Shown: in pieces, positions 43,195 through 52,082 of the stretch
Layout of the letters: each line of letters starts with the position of its first letter
How positions within the stretch are numbered: the stretch's first letter is position 1
Source: Eutreptiella sp. 'Long Island Sound 2002'
Taxonomy: Eukaryota; Euglenozoa; Euglenophyceae; Eutreptiales; Eutreptiaceae
DNA length: 64,000 nt
Direction: 5' to 3'
NCBI GenBank assembly: GCA_964036045.1
Contig: OZ038392.1
Span: forward strand, 17,939,612-18,003,611
Position numbers and translations under genes: made by a program
The notes under the pieces: model-generated
Databases searched by the model: none
Told to the model about the DNA's origin: nothing
Seen by the model: only the letters and a program-made list of their open reading frames with translations

Positions 43195-44160
43195 CGCTGA
43201 CCTCTGCAGGCGTGAAGGGAGTTGAGGGGACCTTGGTATGATGCGATGGTGCCAGAGTACTTTGTCTTGTCCTAGGTTTTGGATGCTTCCTGAGAGGGTT
43301 AGGGCATTGGGAGAGGGAGCAGACAGGGAGAGCAGAAGACGTTTCTTTTCGGTGTGACTGGATCGCTTGTGCATCTCGTCTGCCACCCGGTTCGAGAGGA
43401 GATTTACGGGGGCTCGTGTGCAGTTGCCGTCCCGATGCGCTCCATGTGCGAGAATGGCGCGTGGTCGTCGTCGTGTATAGGAGGTAAATCTGTTGGGACT
43501 CGCCGTTGCCGGGGCACGTCTCCTTGGGTTGCTGGGGACTCGCTTGCGCTTGTCTTCCCTGAGGTGAAAGGGTGCGAGACTTCCGAAGGGTCGTCGTCGC
43601 GCTGAGTATGGTTGTACTGTATGTTAGTTCAAGGACCATTGTGATTAGCTTGAGAGACGGTGGTTGTTGAGGAGACTCGCGGTTGCTTGTCTTTCCCCAT
43701 GTTGGTTGTTTAACGAGGTGGTTGTCTTGCGTGTGTGAGTCATAGGTGTGGATAGCTGGGGTTGGAAGGACCTCTTCGCCTGTGACTGTTCTTGATGATG
43801 TTCTTTGGGCCGAGGCATTCCTATCATGGTGCTCTGGAAACAAGGGGAGTTGCTAGTGAGGGAGGAGGTGGTGCCACAAGTGAGAGGTGGTGGTTGCATT
43901 ATCATGAGACGTAAACGAAGCATTGGAGGACACTAAACACGGGGGGTGGGCAAGAGTTTGTTGTGGGGGCGTGTTCTTGGACGACGCTCCCTGTAGGATG
44001 GCGGAATGGTAGCCGCATGCCGGGGGAAATGCCCCCAAAAATTTCGTTAGAAAATATTTGAAGGATCCTTGGCAAAGTTGTCGGCCCACTGGTTCGCAAG
44101 TTCTTGGGAAGAGAAGCTTTTTTTGGCATTCATGCCCCATTGTCCGGAGTTTCCTAATCA
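43195..44160 (-). other. LINE-A ORF1-ORF2 spacer, interrupted by LINE-B
   Basis: Lies between ORF1 (stop 44161) and the LINE-B insertion. The minus frame 43843 downward is Ser/Thr/Pro-rich with two related blocks (TTTLRKSRTLSPQGRQAQAS and TTTTRHSRTWSASGRQLHTS). No domain seen. Either a spacer or a third, unrecognised coding part of LINE-A. Confidence 0.4.
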
Positions 44161-46104
44161 TTAATAAGGAGAAAAGTGAGAGGTGACGTAATTTACTGCT
44201 GATGCAAGTCGACCTGACGGGGTTGGTTCGGTGCCTTCGGACGTGAGGGGAAGGGCGAGGGACGTTCTTGTTCTTTGGAGTTCTTTTTCGCTTCCAAAGT
44301 CTTTGGCTTTGGTAAGGATGGCTTTCAATCGCTGCATTCCTCTTTGAACTAGAGGGTTGATCAGGAACTCTTTTCGCATGAGGTTGGGCGTGGCATGTTG
44401 GAACGCCATTCCTGTGATTGTTTCTTGGTGGGTGAGGATTGCCAATTCCGGGTGTTTGTATCTTACTTCAAAAGTGTCCCAGCTCGCGACTTGTGTGTTG
44501 CCCGCAAAAGGTTTGATGCTATTGAGCTCACCGAAGAGGGCGGCTGCTGACTTTATGTCGAGGAAGGTGGTGTGGTGGGGCGCTGAATCGCATGCCAGAT
44601 TTGGGTTGGTTTTTCCTTCGTCCTTGATGCTTCGTGCACTCATGGTTTGGTTGTACGCAACATCAAGGGTACTGGGTTGTCTGGTTAGAAATTGTAGTCC
44701 CGCTGCTTTCGAAAATGTATATCCTCTTGCATCGAGCAGATTGAACACGTGGCGGTCCCATGGGACTCCGGTTTCAGGCACGGCGTTTGTGTTAAGCACA
44801 ACTGCAAGGCTGTCGATGGTTCTAGGCATGACAAAGAGCACACACTCGGACATCAAGGGCGATTTCCACAATTTTTCAATGAGTTCATACACCGTTCCAT
44901 TTTCTTCTCTCCTCTCCTTGGTATGAAAGGCAAAGGTGGTGCTTAGATCTTGGAGGATGGGAAACACCAAAACTGGGCGGGAGGCGTTTTTAAGGGGGTG
45001 TGTGCTTTGGAGCATTTTTGCCCACTCGTAGACTTTGTCACGTGGTGCTTCAATGTCCCAACGGTTAAAGGTTTTGGGGGCCGGAGAAGCCCTGCTGTTT
45101 ATATCGCCTCTATCGATCAAGCAAGTGGTGGAAATAACTTCGACATCCGTCCCCATGACGGCTTTATTAGCCCATATGAAGATTTTTTCTAAAAAAACCA
45201 AATCCGATAGTTCGGTGTTTACATCGACTCGGATGTGTCCAACCAAGTCCTTCCCTGTGGCTGATCCCACCAATTTGAGTGACTCGTCTAGTGATGTTTC
45301 ACGGGATGGGCTTTGTATGTAAATAAATGGTTCTTCCAGTGAAGAGGTCCATTGGTACTTTGACGATGAGTCAAGGGAAGTTACCAAAATGTTGTATGAG
45401 AAGGGACGTTTGTTGGGTGCCATGTCTAGTGTGAGTCGTTCTATGTTGTGTACATTGCAAAGGGGGTGCACGTTTGTGATGACTTTGCATTCCGCGGCGA
45501 ACTCAAGGCTTTTTTGGACGCAAGTTCGGAAATCCCAGAAGTGAACATCCGCGGCGGTGGGGTTTGGATACAGAGCTGGGATGATCAATTCACCTTCAAT
45601 TTTCAGATTTTCGCTTTTTGCCAATATCAACACGTCATAGATGGTGGTGCATTGTGCTGTGAGGGATAGCTCTTTGAAGTCGCGATTGTTCGAATGTGTA
45701 GGGGTTGCGACGAATCTTTTGGTAGCCGGGTGTTTGACTATGTTTAGGGCATCCGCGGCTACAAGCTTGCGTCTCGGGGTTGTGATACAAGGAGTTTGGG
45801 TGAGCTCATAGTTTCGGTGTTTGTTTTTATATGCGTTCACATATATGGGCAAAAAACAATGTCCTAAATCATACGTAAAAAAGTGCGTGTCCCAATTACC
45901 TTTTGCGACAAAGGACCAGAACAAGTCGGGAGGGTAAGAACCATGCTTTATATCATATGCATGACCATGTGAGACCTTGAAGGTGTAAGGCTTTAGTTCG
46001 TCATTGTGTGTCATGGCTTTGGCGGCAAGGGGCCTGGTGTTTTGATGGGAGGGAATTTCCATAATTGCCAGGTCCCAATGGGATTCAATATTCTCTAAGG
46101 ACAT
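44161..46104 (-). CDS. LINE-A ORF1 candidate, 647 aa, no recognised domain
   Basis: Intact frame from MSLENIESHWDLAIMEIPSH to a stop at 44161. It has the composition of a folded protein rather than low-complexity sequence: aromatic-rich N-terminus (FWSFVAKGNWDTHFFTYDLG), a central part with strand-like runs (ENLKIEGELIIPALYPNP, DLVGHIRVDVNTELSDLV) and a Lys/Arg-richer C-terminus (RGMQRLKAILTKAKDFGSEK). No zinc knuckle or clear RRM was seen. It is on the same strand and upstream of the LINE-A endonuclease, so it is assigned as ORF1, which in LINEs binds element RNA. It is whole while ORF2 carries many lesions, which is odd. A gene captured by the element, or an unrelated insertion, remain possible. 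Confidence 0.5.
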   Translation of the reverse strand: MSLENIESHWDLAIMEIPSHQNTRPLAAKAMTHNDELKPYTFKVSHGHAYDIKHGSYPPDLFWSFVAKGNWDTHFFTYDLGHCFLPIYVNAYKNKHRNYELTQTPCITTPRRKLVAADALNIVKHPATKRFVATPTHSNNRDFKELSLTAQCTTIYDVLILAKSENLKIEGELIIPALYPNPTAADVHFWDFRTCVQKSLEFAAECKVITNVHPLCNVHNIERLTLDMAPNKRPFSYNILVTSLDSSSKYQWTSSLEEPFIYIQSPSRETSLDESLKLVGSATGKDLVGHIRVDVNTELSDLVFLEKIFIWANKAVMGTDVEVISTTCLIDRGDINSRASPAPKTFNRWDIEAPRDKVYEWAKMLQSTHPLKNASRPVLVFPILQDLSTTFAFHTKERREENGTVYELIEKLWKSPLMSECVLFVMPRTIDSLAVVLNTNAVPETGVPWDRHVFNLLDARGYTFSKAAGLQFLTRQPSTLDVAYNQTMSARSIKDEGKTNPNLACDSAPHHTTFLDIKSAAALFGELNSIKPFAGNTQVASWDTFEVRYKHPELAILTHQETITGMAFQHATPNLMRKEFLINPLVQRGMQRLKAILTKAKDFGSEKELQRTRTSLALPLTSEGTEPTPSGRLASAVNYVTSHFSPY

Positions 46105-46249
46105 TGTCGGGAGTTGTTTTGGGATTTGTTATTTCTGTGAAATGCGGACTGATGGATGGTTTTGTGCAGAATTTCGTGGGCTGTTGAAGGGATTTGGCGT
46201 CGATTTTAATGAATCATTCACTGTTGGCGATAGCGTACTTTTGTCCTTC

Positions 46250-47243
46250 TGTTTCATTGCTGTGGCACGCCCGGCACAGAAGGAACGCTTCACTTATGCA
46301 CTTTGGCCTCTGTAATGCGCCGTCGACGTTCCAACACGTCGTGAATGATGTCCTTCGAGACAACTTGGGGATCTTTGTATGGCTGTACATCGACGACATC
46401 CTCGTCTTCTCGAAGGATGCGGATGAACACCAACGACATCTCGATTTGGTACATGAACTACTCCGTCAACACCAGCTGTTTCCCTGCATCGATAAATCCA
46501 CACTCTTCCAGAGTCGGATACCCCTCTGTGGATACATCATGGACAGCGATGGAGTACACATGGACCCAAAAAAGATCAAGGTCATTCGAGGTTGGCCTCC
46601 GCCAACTACGGTTCATGAAGTTCGACAATTCATTGGGCTGGGCGGATTTTAGCAGCAGTTTGTCGAAGGGTTCCAAGCTGTTGCAGCCCCTCTGACCGCA
46701 ATGTTTAAGGCAGACTTCGAGTGGGGGTGGACGGCCGTACATCAAGCTTCCTTCGACAAGCTGAAGCAAGCAATGATCAATGCGACACATCTCAGTGCTA
46801 TCGACCCCAGACAGCCGTATCACTTGTACACGGATGCTTCGACAGACTGCGTGGGTGCCATGCTAGTGCAACGATGCGCGCATGGGAAGTACAAGGGACA
46901 TCTTCGACCTATTACCTTCATGTCGCGGAAAATGCAACCTGCCGAAACTCGATACCCGATTCGAGGACAGGAGCTGTTGGCCATCGTGTCAGCCTTGAAG
47001 CAGTGGTTTCATCTACTTCGAGGACCACAGCAGGTGCAGGTGCACACTGACCACCAAAGCTTTCGTTATCTCCAGATATGCACTCGACCGCTGACACCAC
47101 GACAAGCACGTTGGTCCCAGTTCCTCAAAGAATACAACCTCACATTGTGGTATGTACCGGGCCTCCAGAATCCAGCAGCGGACGCCTGTTCCCGCCTGAC
47201 TTCACGACAGGCGATGGACATCAAAAATGCCACACGTACATAG
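46250..47243 (+). pseudogene. Gypsy reverse transcriptase C-terminal part and RNase H
   Basis: Resumes with RPAQKERFTY, then MHFGLCNAPSTFQHVVNDVL (motif B), VWLYIDDILVFSKDADEH (motif C, YIDD) and PLCGYIMDSDGVHMDPKK. One in-frame stop at 46650 (FIGLGGF*QQFVEGF) precedes the RNase H: YHLYTDASTDCVGAMLVQR, RYPIRGQELLAIVSALKQW and QVQVHTDHQSFRYLQ, with NPAADACSRL at the end. Catalytic Asp, Glu, Asp and Asp are all present. Standard Ty3/gypsy arrangement. Confidence 0.9.
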
Positions 47244-47258
47244 GCCTTTGTAATACCC

Positions 47259-49228
47259 TTGATCAAGAATTGGGCCTCACCGGAAGGAGAGCCTGTCGAT
47301 GAGTTCCTGCATGTACTCGAGGACTCGTTCTCACACGACGAAGTGTGGCCCCAGCCGTACGACCACCTGTACGTCTCGCTTCGGAGCAGACGCTCCGTGG
47401 TGAAGGAACCTGATGCTGACGAACATGCGGAACCAGCCCTCCAATTCGACAGTGAACCCGCCGTCGAGCCAGAGGACCTGGAGCCATTACCATCAAATGC
47501 AACAGCTGTCAAGCCGGAGGACCTGGAGCCAGTACCATCAGACGAGATTCTGGCTGAAGATTCACAGCAAAAAGAGGTACATCTTGATGATGCTGGCAAC
47601 GAGCCAGATATACCTGCCAACACCGACGACCTTGCCGACGTAGGCATGGACTGCCCTCTTCGAGTCACTTTTGGCAAAGAACTTCGATATGCTCCAACCC
47701 TGGCGGAACTGATCCGCTGTCCACGTCACCGAGACGGCACACTAAAATCAGTTTCCTTGCCTAAGGTTGGGCCGAACACGCCGTACCCGTCAAGTCTTAA
47801 AGGTATACACCGCCGAGTGCACCGACACTATCAGTGCAAGGATTTGACTTCGACAGCTGTGTGGGCAGCAGCCTATCGAGAAGACCCACGTACGAGACAC
47901 ATCTACGAAGTCGCGGTTCGAAGCCCTGCGGCACGACACCAACTCCGCGATGCCAAGTTGTCCTTCGATGATGGCAAATTCTTCCATTTGTCGACGATGG
48001 GCAAGCGTGTGCCTGTCCCTCGAACGCTTGTGACCTGGATTGTGGCTCTGTATCACGAGTCGGAGTTCTATGTCCATTCGGCTGTACTTCCAACCATGGC
48101 ACTGATCAAGCGCCACTACGTTTGTTCACATCTCCGACATTACGTTGAGCGGTACATCTTAAGTTGCGATGTGTGTCAAGCGGCGAAGTCACGGCGAGTC
48201 GACACCGCCAGAGTGCCTAGACCATTACCGGTGCCCGACACCAAATGGCATAGTGTGTCCATCGACTGGGTTTCAGGATTGCCGCCGACCACTAGGGGCC
48301 ATGACGCCATCATGACTGTGCTCGACCGATTCTCCAAGTGTGGAATGTTCATCCCTTGCCGCCAAGATATGACAGCCGACGACCTTGTCTACGTGTTCCC
48401 GCGTGAAGTAATTCGACTTAAAGGATACCCTCGACAAATTGTTTCCGATCGAGACAAGCTGTTCGAGTCCCAAGCGTGGAAGGAGTTGGCTCAGCGTTCC
48501 AAGATCCAGATGCCCCAAACAGTAGCCAACAGTCCTGGAGGCGATGGCCTACCGGAGCGCAGAAACCAGTCGATCCTCCAACGCTTGCGTACACACGGCA
48601 TCTTTAGTAACAACGAGTGGGATGCCAACCTTCTGTTCGCCGAGATTCAGTTTAACAACCTGACGTCCAATAGCCTTCGGCTATCCCCGTTCGAGATAGA
48701 TGAGGTACGAACACCCCATTTTCCATTGGACTTTCCCCGAATGACTTCTCATGCACATGAGCCTTCGACCGTCAATGATTACATGCAACGAGCTGAGCGT
48801 ACCTTCGATTCTGTGCGTGCAATGCTTGCCGAGGGACGTCGACGCCAGATGCACGTAGTCCTACAAATGGACCGACACGTTCGAGTGCCTGAAGTGGAAG
48901 AACGATGGTGGGTCTTGGTGCCGGAATATCGACATAAATGGAAACTCGATGTTGTCTGGTGCGGCGCTTACAAAGTCCTCGAGGTACTGAACAAGGGCGA
49001 GAACGTTAAACTGGACATCCCTGCCCTCTTCGATGGATTGCGACTTTTCAATCGAGACAGCATAAAGCCTTACATCCATCGAGAGGGACAGCCAGTTTTG
49101 GAATTCCCGATGCCACCTGTCAAAACCGGGGACTCCCCTCGACTTGTCAAGATCCTGGCTAGACGTCGAGTGGGATCTAAAAAGCGCCGCACGTTCCTGT
49201 ACTGTGGTGAATGGGATGACGACACATG
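47259..49228 (+). CDS. Gypsy integrase (C-terminus displaced by LINE-C)
   Basis: The frame is open from 47259 into LINE-C. An acidic linker with two copies of KPEDLEPVPSD/EPEDLEPLPSN-type sequence (about 47465 and 47510) precedes the integrase zinc finger: LYHESEFYVHS...CDVCQAAKS (about 48048-48190). The catalytic core follows: VSIDWVSGLPPTTRGHDAIM (Asp, about 48258), QIVSDRDKLFESQAWKEL (Asp, about 48447) and PERRNQSILQRL (Glu, about 48555). An SH3-like part and the start of a chromodomain-like tail (LVKILARRRVGSKKRRTFLY) end at 49228, where LINE-C begins. The missing end is preserved in the duplicate at 56030-56587. Integrase inserts the cDNA into the genome. Confidence 0.85.
48744..49228 (+). 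repeat. 484-bp target duplication, left copy
   Basis: Identical over its length by eye to 56030-56514, at a constant offset of 7286. Consists of the end of the gypsy integrase. LINE-C starts immediately after it. Confidence 0.95.
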
Positions 49229-51934
49229 TATGACGGCACCGGGCCTACCCCCCCGTACGCCGTCGTCTACGAGGCGTTCCCCAGGGAGCCCACTTGGTGC
49301 CCCGCCCTCCCACCGGCGACGCACGCGCCCCGCGGCTGGGCTAATCCAGACCTGTCCCCCCCCCTCTCCAGGACCAGGGGTGCCCACCACAGGGGGCAGG
49401 TCCTCTGGCAAGAGTGCCCTGGCACCCCCCTCCTCCTCCTCGTCGTCGCGACCCGCGGGTGCCCGGGGCGGATCCTGGGGATCACCCCCATCCACCTCTA
49501 TGGGGCCATACCCGTACCCCGCCCCCCCCTCCCGGCGCCCGCGGCGCGGGACGGAGTACACACCTTCCTGCGCACACAGGAGGTCACCGCCGTTACGGGG
49601 GTCCACCTGGTGCGGCTGCCCCCGACACCGCTCGACGACCCCCGGGGGCCCAGGGCCCTGAGCCCCGCCCCAGACTGGGAGCTGTGGCGCGACGCGTGCG
49701 CCGCGTGGCTCCCCCGCCTCCCCTCCCAATGCCGGTGGATGGCCGCGGACCCCCGGCCGTGCGGGGCTGACGCCACAGCCGGCCCCCCACCCACTTCCCC
49801 CCCCCCCCCCCGCAGAGCACCACACGGCACTGCCCACGGCACGGCACTGATGCACCAGGAGGTAGTGGGAAGGGCGCGCCTGCCACCACGCATGCCTACC
49901 AGAGTAACAGTGATGGCAGACTCCGATGGTTCCCTCGGGCGGGACGACCGCCACCACCGCTGGTCCCGCTCCCGCTCCCCCGTCTCTTCCCCAGAGTGGA
50001 CGGGGGAGACCCTCGCGGAGCGCGAGGAGCGGAGGCTGGCGGAGGCGGCGGTGGTCGGGCCGCTGCCGCCGGCCCGGGAACCTGGGCCAGCCGAGACGGC
50101 CGCCCCCGCCGCCCAAGCGGCCAGCCTCGCCGCCCCGCCCCGCCCTGACGCGCAGGAGGCGGAGACCGCGGCGAGCCACGCCGCGGCCCCGGCCGCGGCC
50201 CCCGGCACGCCGCCGGCAAGGGGGGCAGCCCCGGCGCAGGAGCCGGACGCGTCGCCGAGGGCTGCCGCAGCCGCGCAGGAGAGCAAGCAGGGCGCAAGAG
50301 GGGTTGCGACGGACCCCGCACGGGCCGTGGGCGCCTCGCCGGCGGCCGCCGCGGCGGCAGAGAAGACCGAGGAGGGTGTGCGAGGGTCTGCGACCGCGGC
50401 CACGGGCGCCTCGTCGGCGGCCGCCGCGGCAGCGAAGGAGAGTGCGGAGGGCGCGAGAGGGGCTGCGGCCCCTGGCACGCCGCGCAGGCGGGGGAAGAAC
50501 CCCGCACGGGCCGCGGACGCCTCGCCGGCGGCCGCCGCAGCAGCAGCAGTGGGCAGGGAGAGCGCGAAGTACCGCGCCCACGCCAACCCCGCCCACACCC
50601 ACACCAGCCCCCCCAAGCCGTACCCCCCCAAGCGCTTCCCCCCGGGGCGGGAGCAGCACGTCCGCCCCCCGACGCGCGAGCGCTCGCCGCCGGGCGTCAC
50701 GCTGCCGCAACTGCAAAGGCAGCGGGACGCCCGGCGAGTGGTCCAGGAAGGGCGCAGCGGCGAGGGGGAGGGGAGCGGCGGACGGCGTGACAGGCAGGGG
50801 GCAGGGGAGGGGTCGGGGCACGGGAAGGGCGCGCAGGAGCGCGGGCAGGGGGCCCAGGTGCAGGGGGCGGAGCGAGGGGAGGTGGGAGAGCGAGCGGGCT
50901 GGGGCGTGGTGGACGAGAGGCGGGACCCGCGACACGGGCAGGGGGTCGGGGAGGGGCCAGGGCACGGGAAGGGTGCTCAGGGACGCGGGAAGGGTACCCA
51001 GGCGCAGGGGGCAGGACAAGGGGGGATGGGAGAGCGAGCGGGCCAGGGCGTGGGGGACGAGAGGCGGGACCCGCGACACGGGCACGGGACCAGAAAGGGG
51101 CCCAAGGGCAAGGGCAAGGGCAAGGGCAAGGGCCCCAAGGGACAGGAGGGACGGGGCATGGGAGCCCAGGGGGGAGGGCGGGGCGAGGGGAGGGGGGCAG
51201 AGGGCGGAGCGCCCCCGCAGCCGGACGTGCAGCCGGTGAGGTGCATCCCCCCCGGCATCCAACAGATGCCGGCACACCACACCTACCACCACCACCACCA
51301 CCACCACCACCACCTCTACAACATCGACCCTGACGCCGGCGAGCTCGTCCCCCCCCAACCCCCACGACACCAGCACCAGCAAGCCCCCCCCGCGCCGAGG
51401 GCGGAGCCGGCGCGGATGGCCTCGGCGGAGGGGGGACGGGGCGTGGCATCGGCGCCGCAGGTGCAGGAGCAGCGAGGGGGGCTGGCACGGGGGGCGGAGG
51501 AGAGCCGGCCGTGGGACGTGGACTGGGGCGCAGTCCCGGACCCGCTGGGGGGGGAGACCCTCCCCCTGGTGGGGGAAGTGTACGGGTGGTTGTGCTGGGC
51601 CAACCAGGGGACCTCCAGGAGGTCGCGGAACCGGCCCTTCGATGCCGTGCTCCTCCGGAGGGACGGAGGAAACCGAGAGGCACCCCCGGGGGGGTGGGCG
51701 GCCCCAGAGGACCACGAGAGGGTCCTCAGGTCAGTGATCCGGGCGGCGTGGCCCGACAGGGAGCCGACGTGGCCGGCCTTCCTGGAGGGGGGAGCGGTGC
51801 TCCGCATCACGGATGCGGACGCCAACAACTGGCTCCCCCGGGCTTTGCATAGCGCCCTCGCCCAATGGCGCTACCGCCGGCACAACCCGCCGCCGCCGCA
51901 GCCCCAGCCCCCACACAAGCGGCGGCGCAAGTGA
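49229..51934 (+). CDS. LINE-C C-terminal coding region, low complexity
   Basis: Open from the insertion junction to a stop at 51934, about 900 codons; the ATG at 49226 is fortuitous, from target sequence. Order: a possibly folded N-terminal part (RDGVHTFLRTQEVTAVTGVH, DWELWRDACAAWLPRLPSQC), Ala-rich repeats with SPAAAAAAE-type units (about 50150-50560), Gly/Arg/Gln repeats of about 50 codons (GERAG(W/Q)GV(V/G)DERRDPRHG, twice), a His run near 51285-51313 and a C-terminal globular part with LVGEVYGWLCWANQGTSRRS and ITDADANNWLPRALHSALAQ. The last part aligns loosely with LINE-B ORF-II. A long antisense frame (51715-49070) is treated as a compositional shadow. Confidence 0.55.
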   Translation, partial: YDGTGPTPPYAVVYEAFPREPTWCPALPPATHAPRGWANPDLSPPLSRTRGAHHRGQVLWQECPGTPLLLLVVATRGCPGRILGITPIHLYGAIPVPRPPLPAPAARDGVHTFLRTQEVTAVTGVHLVRLPPTPLDDPRGPRALSPAPDWELWRDACAAWLPRLPSQCRWMAADPRPCGADATAGPPPTSPPPPRRAPHGTAHGTALMHQEVVGRARLPPRMPTRVTVMADSDGSLGRDDRHHRWSRSRSPVSSPEWTGETLAEREERRLAEAAVVGPLPPAREPGPAETAAPAAQAASLAAPPRPDAQEAETAASHAAAPAAAPGTPPARGAAPAQEPDASPRAAAAAQESKQGARGVATDPARAVGASPAAAAAAEKTEEGVRGSATAATGASSAAAAAAKESAEGARGAAAPGTPRRRGKNPARAADASPAAAAAAAVGRESAKYRAHANPAHTHTSPPKPYPPKRFPPGREQHVRPPTRERSPPGVTLPQLQRQRDARRVVQEGRSGEGEGSGGRRDRQGAGEGSGHGKGAQERGQGAQVQGAERGEVGERAGWGVVDERRDPRHGQGVGEGPGHGKGAQGRGKGTQAQGAGQGGMGERAGQGVGDERRDPRHGHGTRKGPKGKGKGKGKGPKGQEGRGMGAQGGGRGEGRGAEGGAPPQPDVQPVRCIPPGIQQMPAHHTYHHHHHHHHHLYNIDPDAGELVPPQPPRHQHQQAPPAPRAEPARMASAEGGRGVASAPQVQEQRGGLARGAEESRPWDVDWGAVPDPLGGETLPLVGEVYGWLCWANQGTSRRSRNRPFDAVLLRRDGGNREAPPGGWAAPEDHERVLRSVIRAAWPDREPTWPAFLEGGAVLRITDADANNWLPRALHSALAQWRYRRHNPPPPQPQPPHKRRRK

Positions 51935-52082
51935 AGGCCCAGACGGCGGGTACGGGAGGGTTGGGGGGGGGGATGGGCCCCCTGACCCACGCCCCCCCCC
52001 CGGTATGGCACGACGTGCGGGGGCGCGCCGCCTCCTGCGGGAGGGAGTGCGGGGGCGACAAGCGCGGGGAGGAACCGGCTGC

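Larger units (their letters stand above)
26520..46250 (-). mobile_element. LINE-A: APE-type non-LTR retrotransposon in the gypsy RT
   Basis: Minus-strand element of about 9.2 kb of its own sequence. ORF1 (46104-44161) is followed by a spacer that now contains LINE-B, then ORF2 with endonuclease, RT, RNase H and a Pro-rich tail (32701-26676). Borders are inferred from the gypsy RT text: it stops after LSK near 26518 and resumes near 46240-46295 (RPAQKERFTY, then MHFGLCNAPSTFQ). About 25 bp of gypsy sequence appear to be missing at the junction, so no clean target duplication is seen and the ends are approximate. Confidence 0.7.

Noticed and set aside
43195-43386. N-terminal 60 codons of the 1170-codon LINE-B frame as part of LINE-B
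   Set aside because: They lie outside the target duplication (43195-43210) and belong to LINE-A; the in-frame join is chance.
42608-43843. 411-codon minus ORF as a distinct gene
   Set aside because: It joins LINE-A spacer to an out-of-frame stretch of LINE-B RT across the insertion junction at 43194; an accidental fusion.
49070-51715. 881-codon minus-strand ORF opposite the LINE-C coding region
   Set aside because: It crosses the insertion junction into gypsy sequence, has no domain, and runs against the orientation shown by the 3' tail; treated as a shadow.
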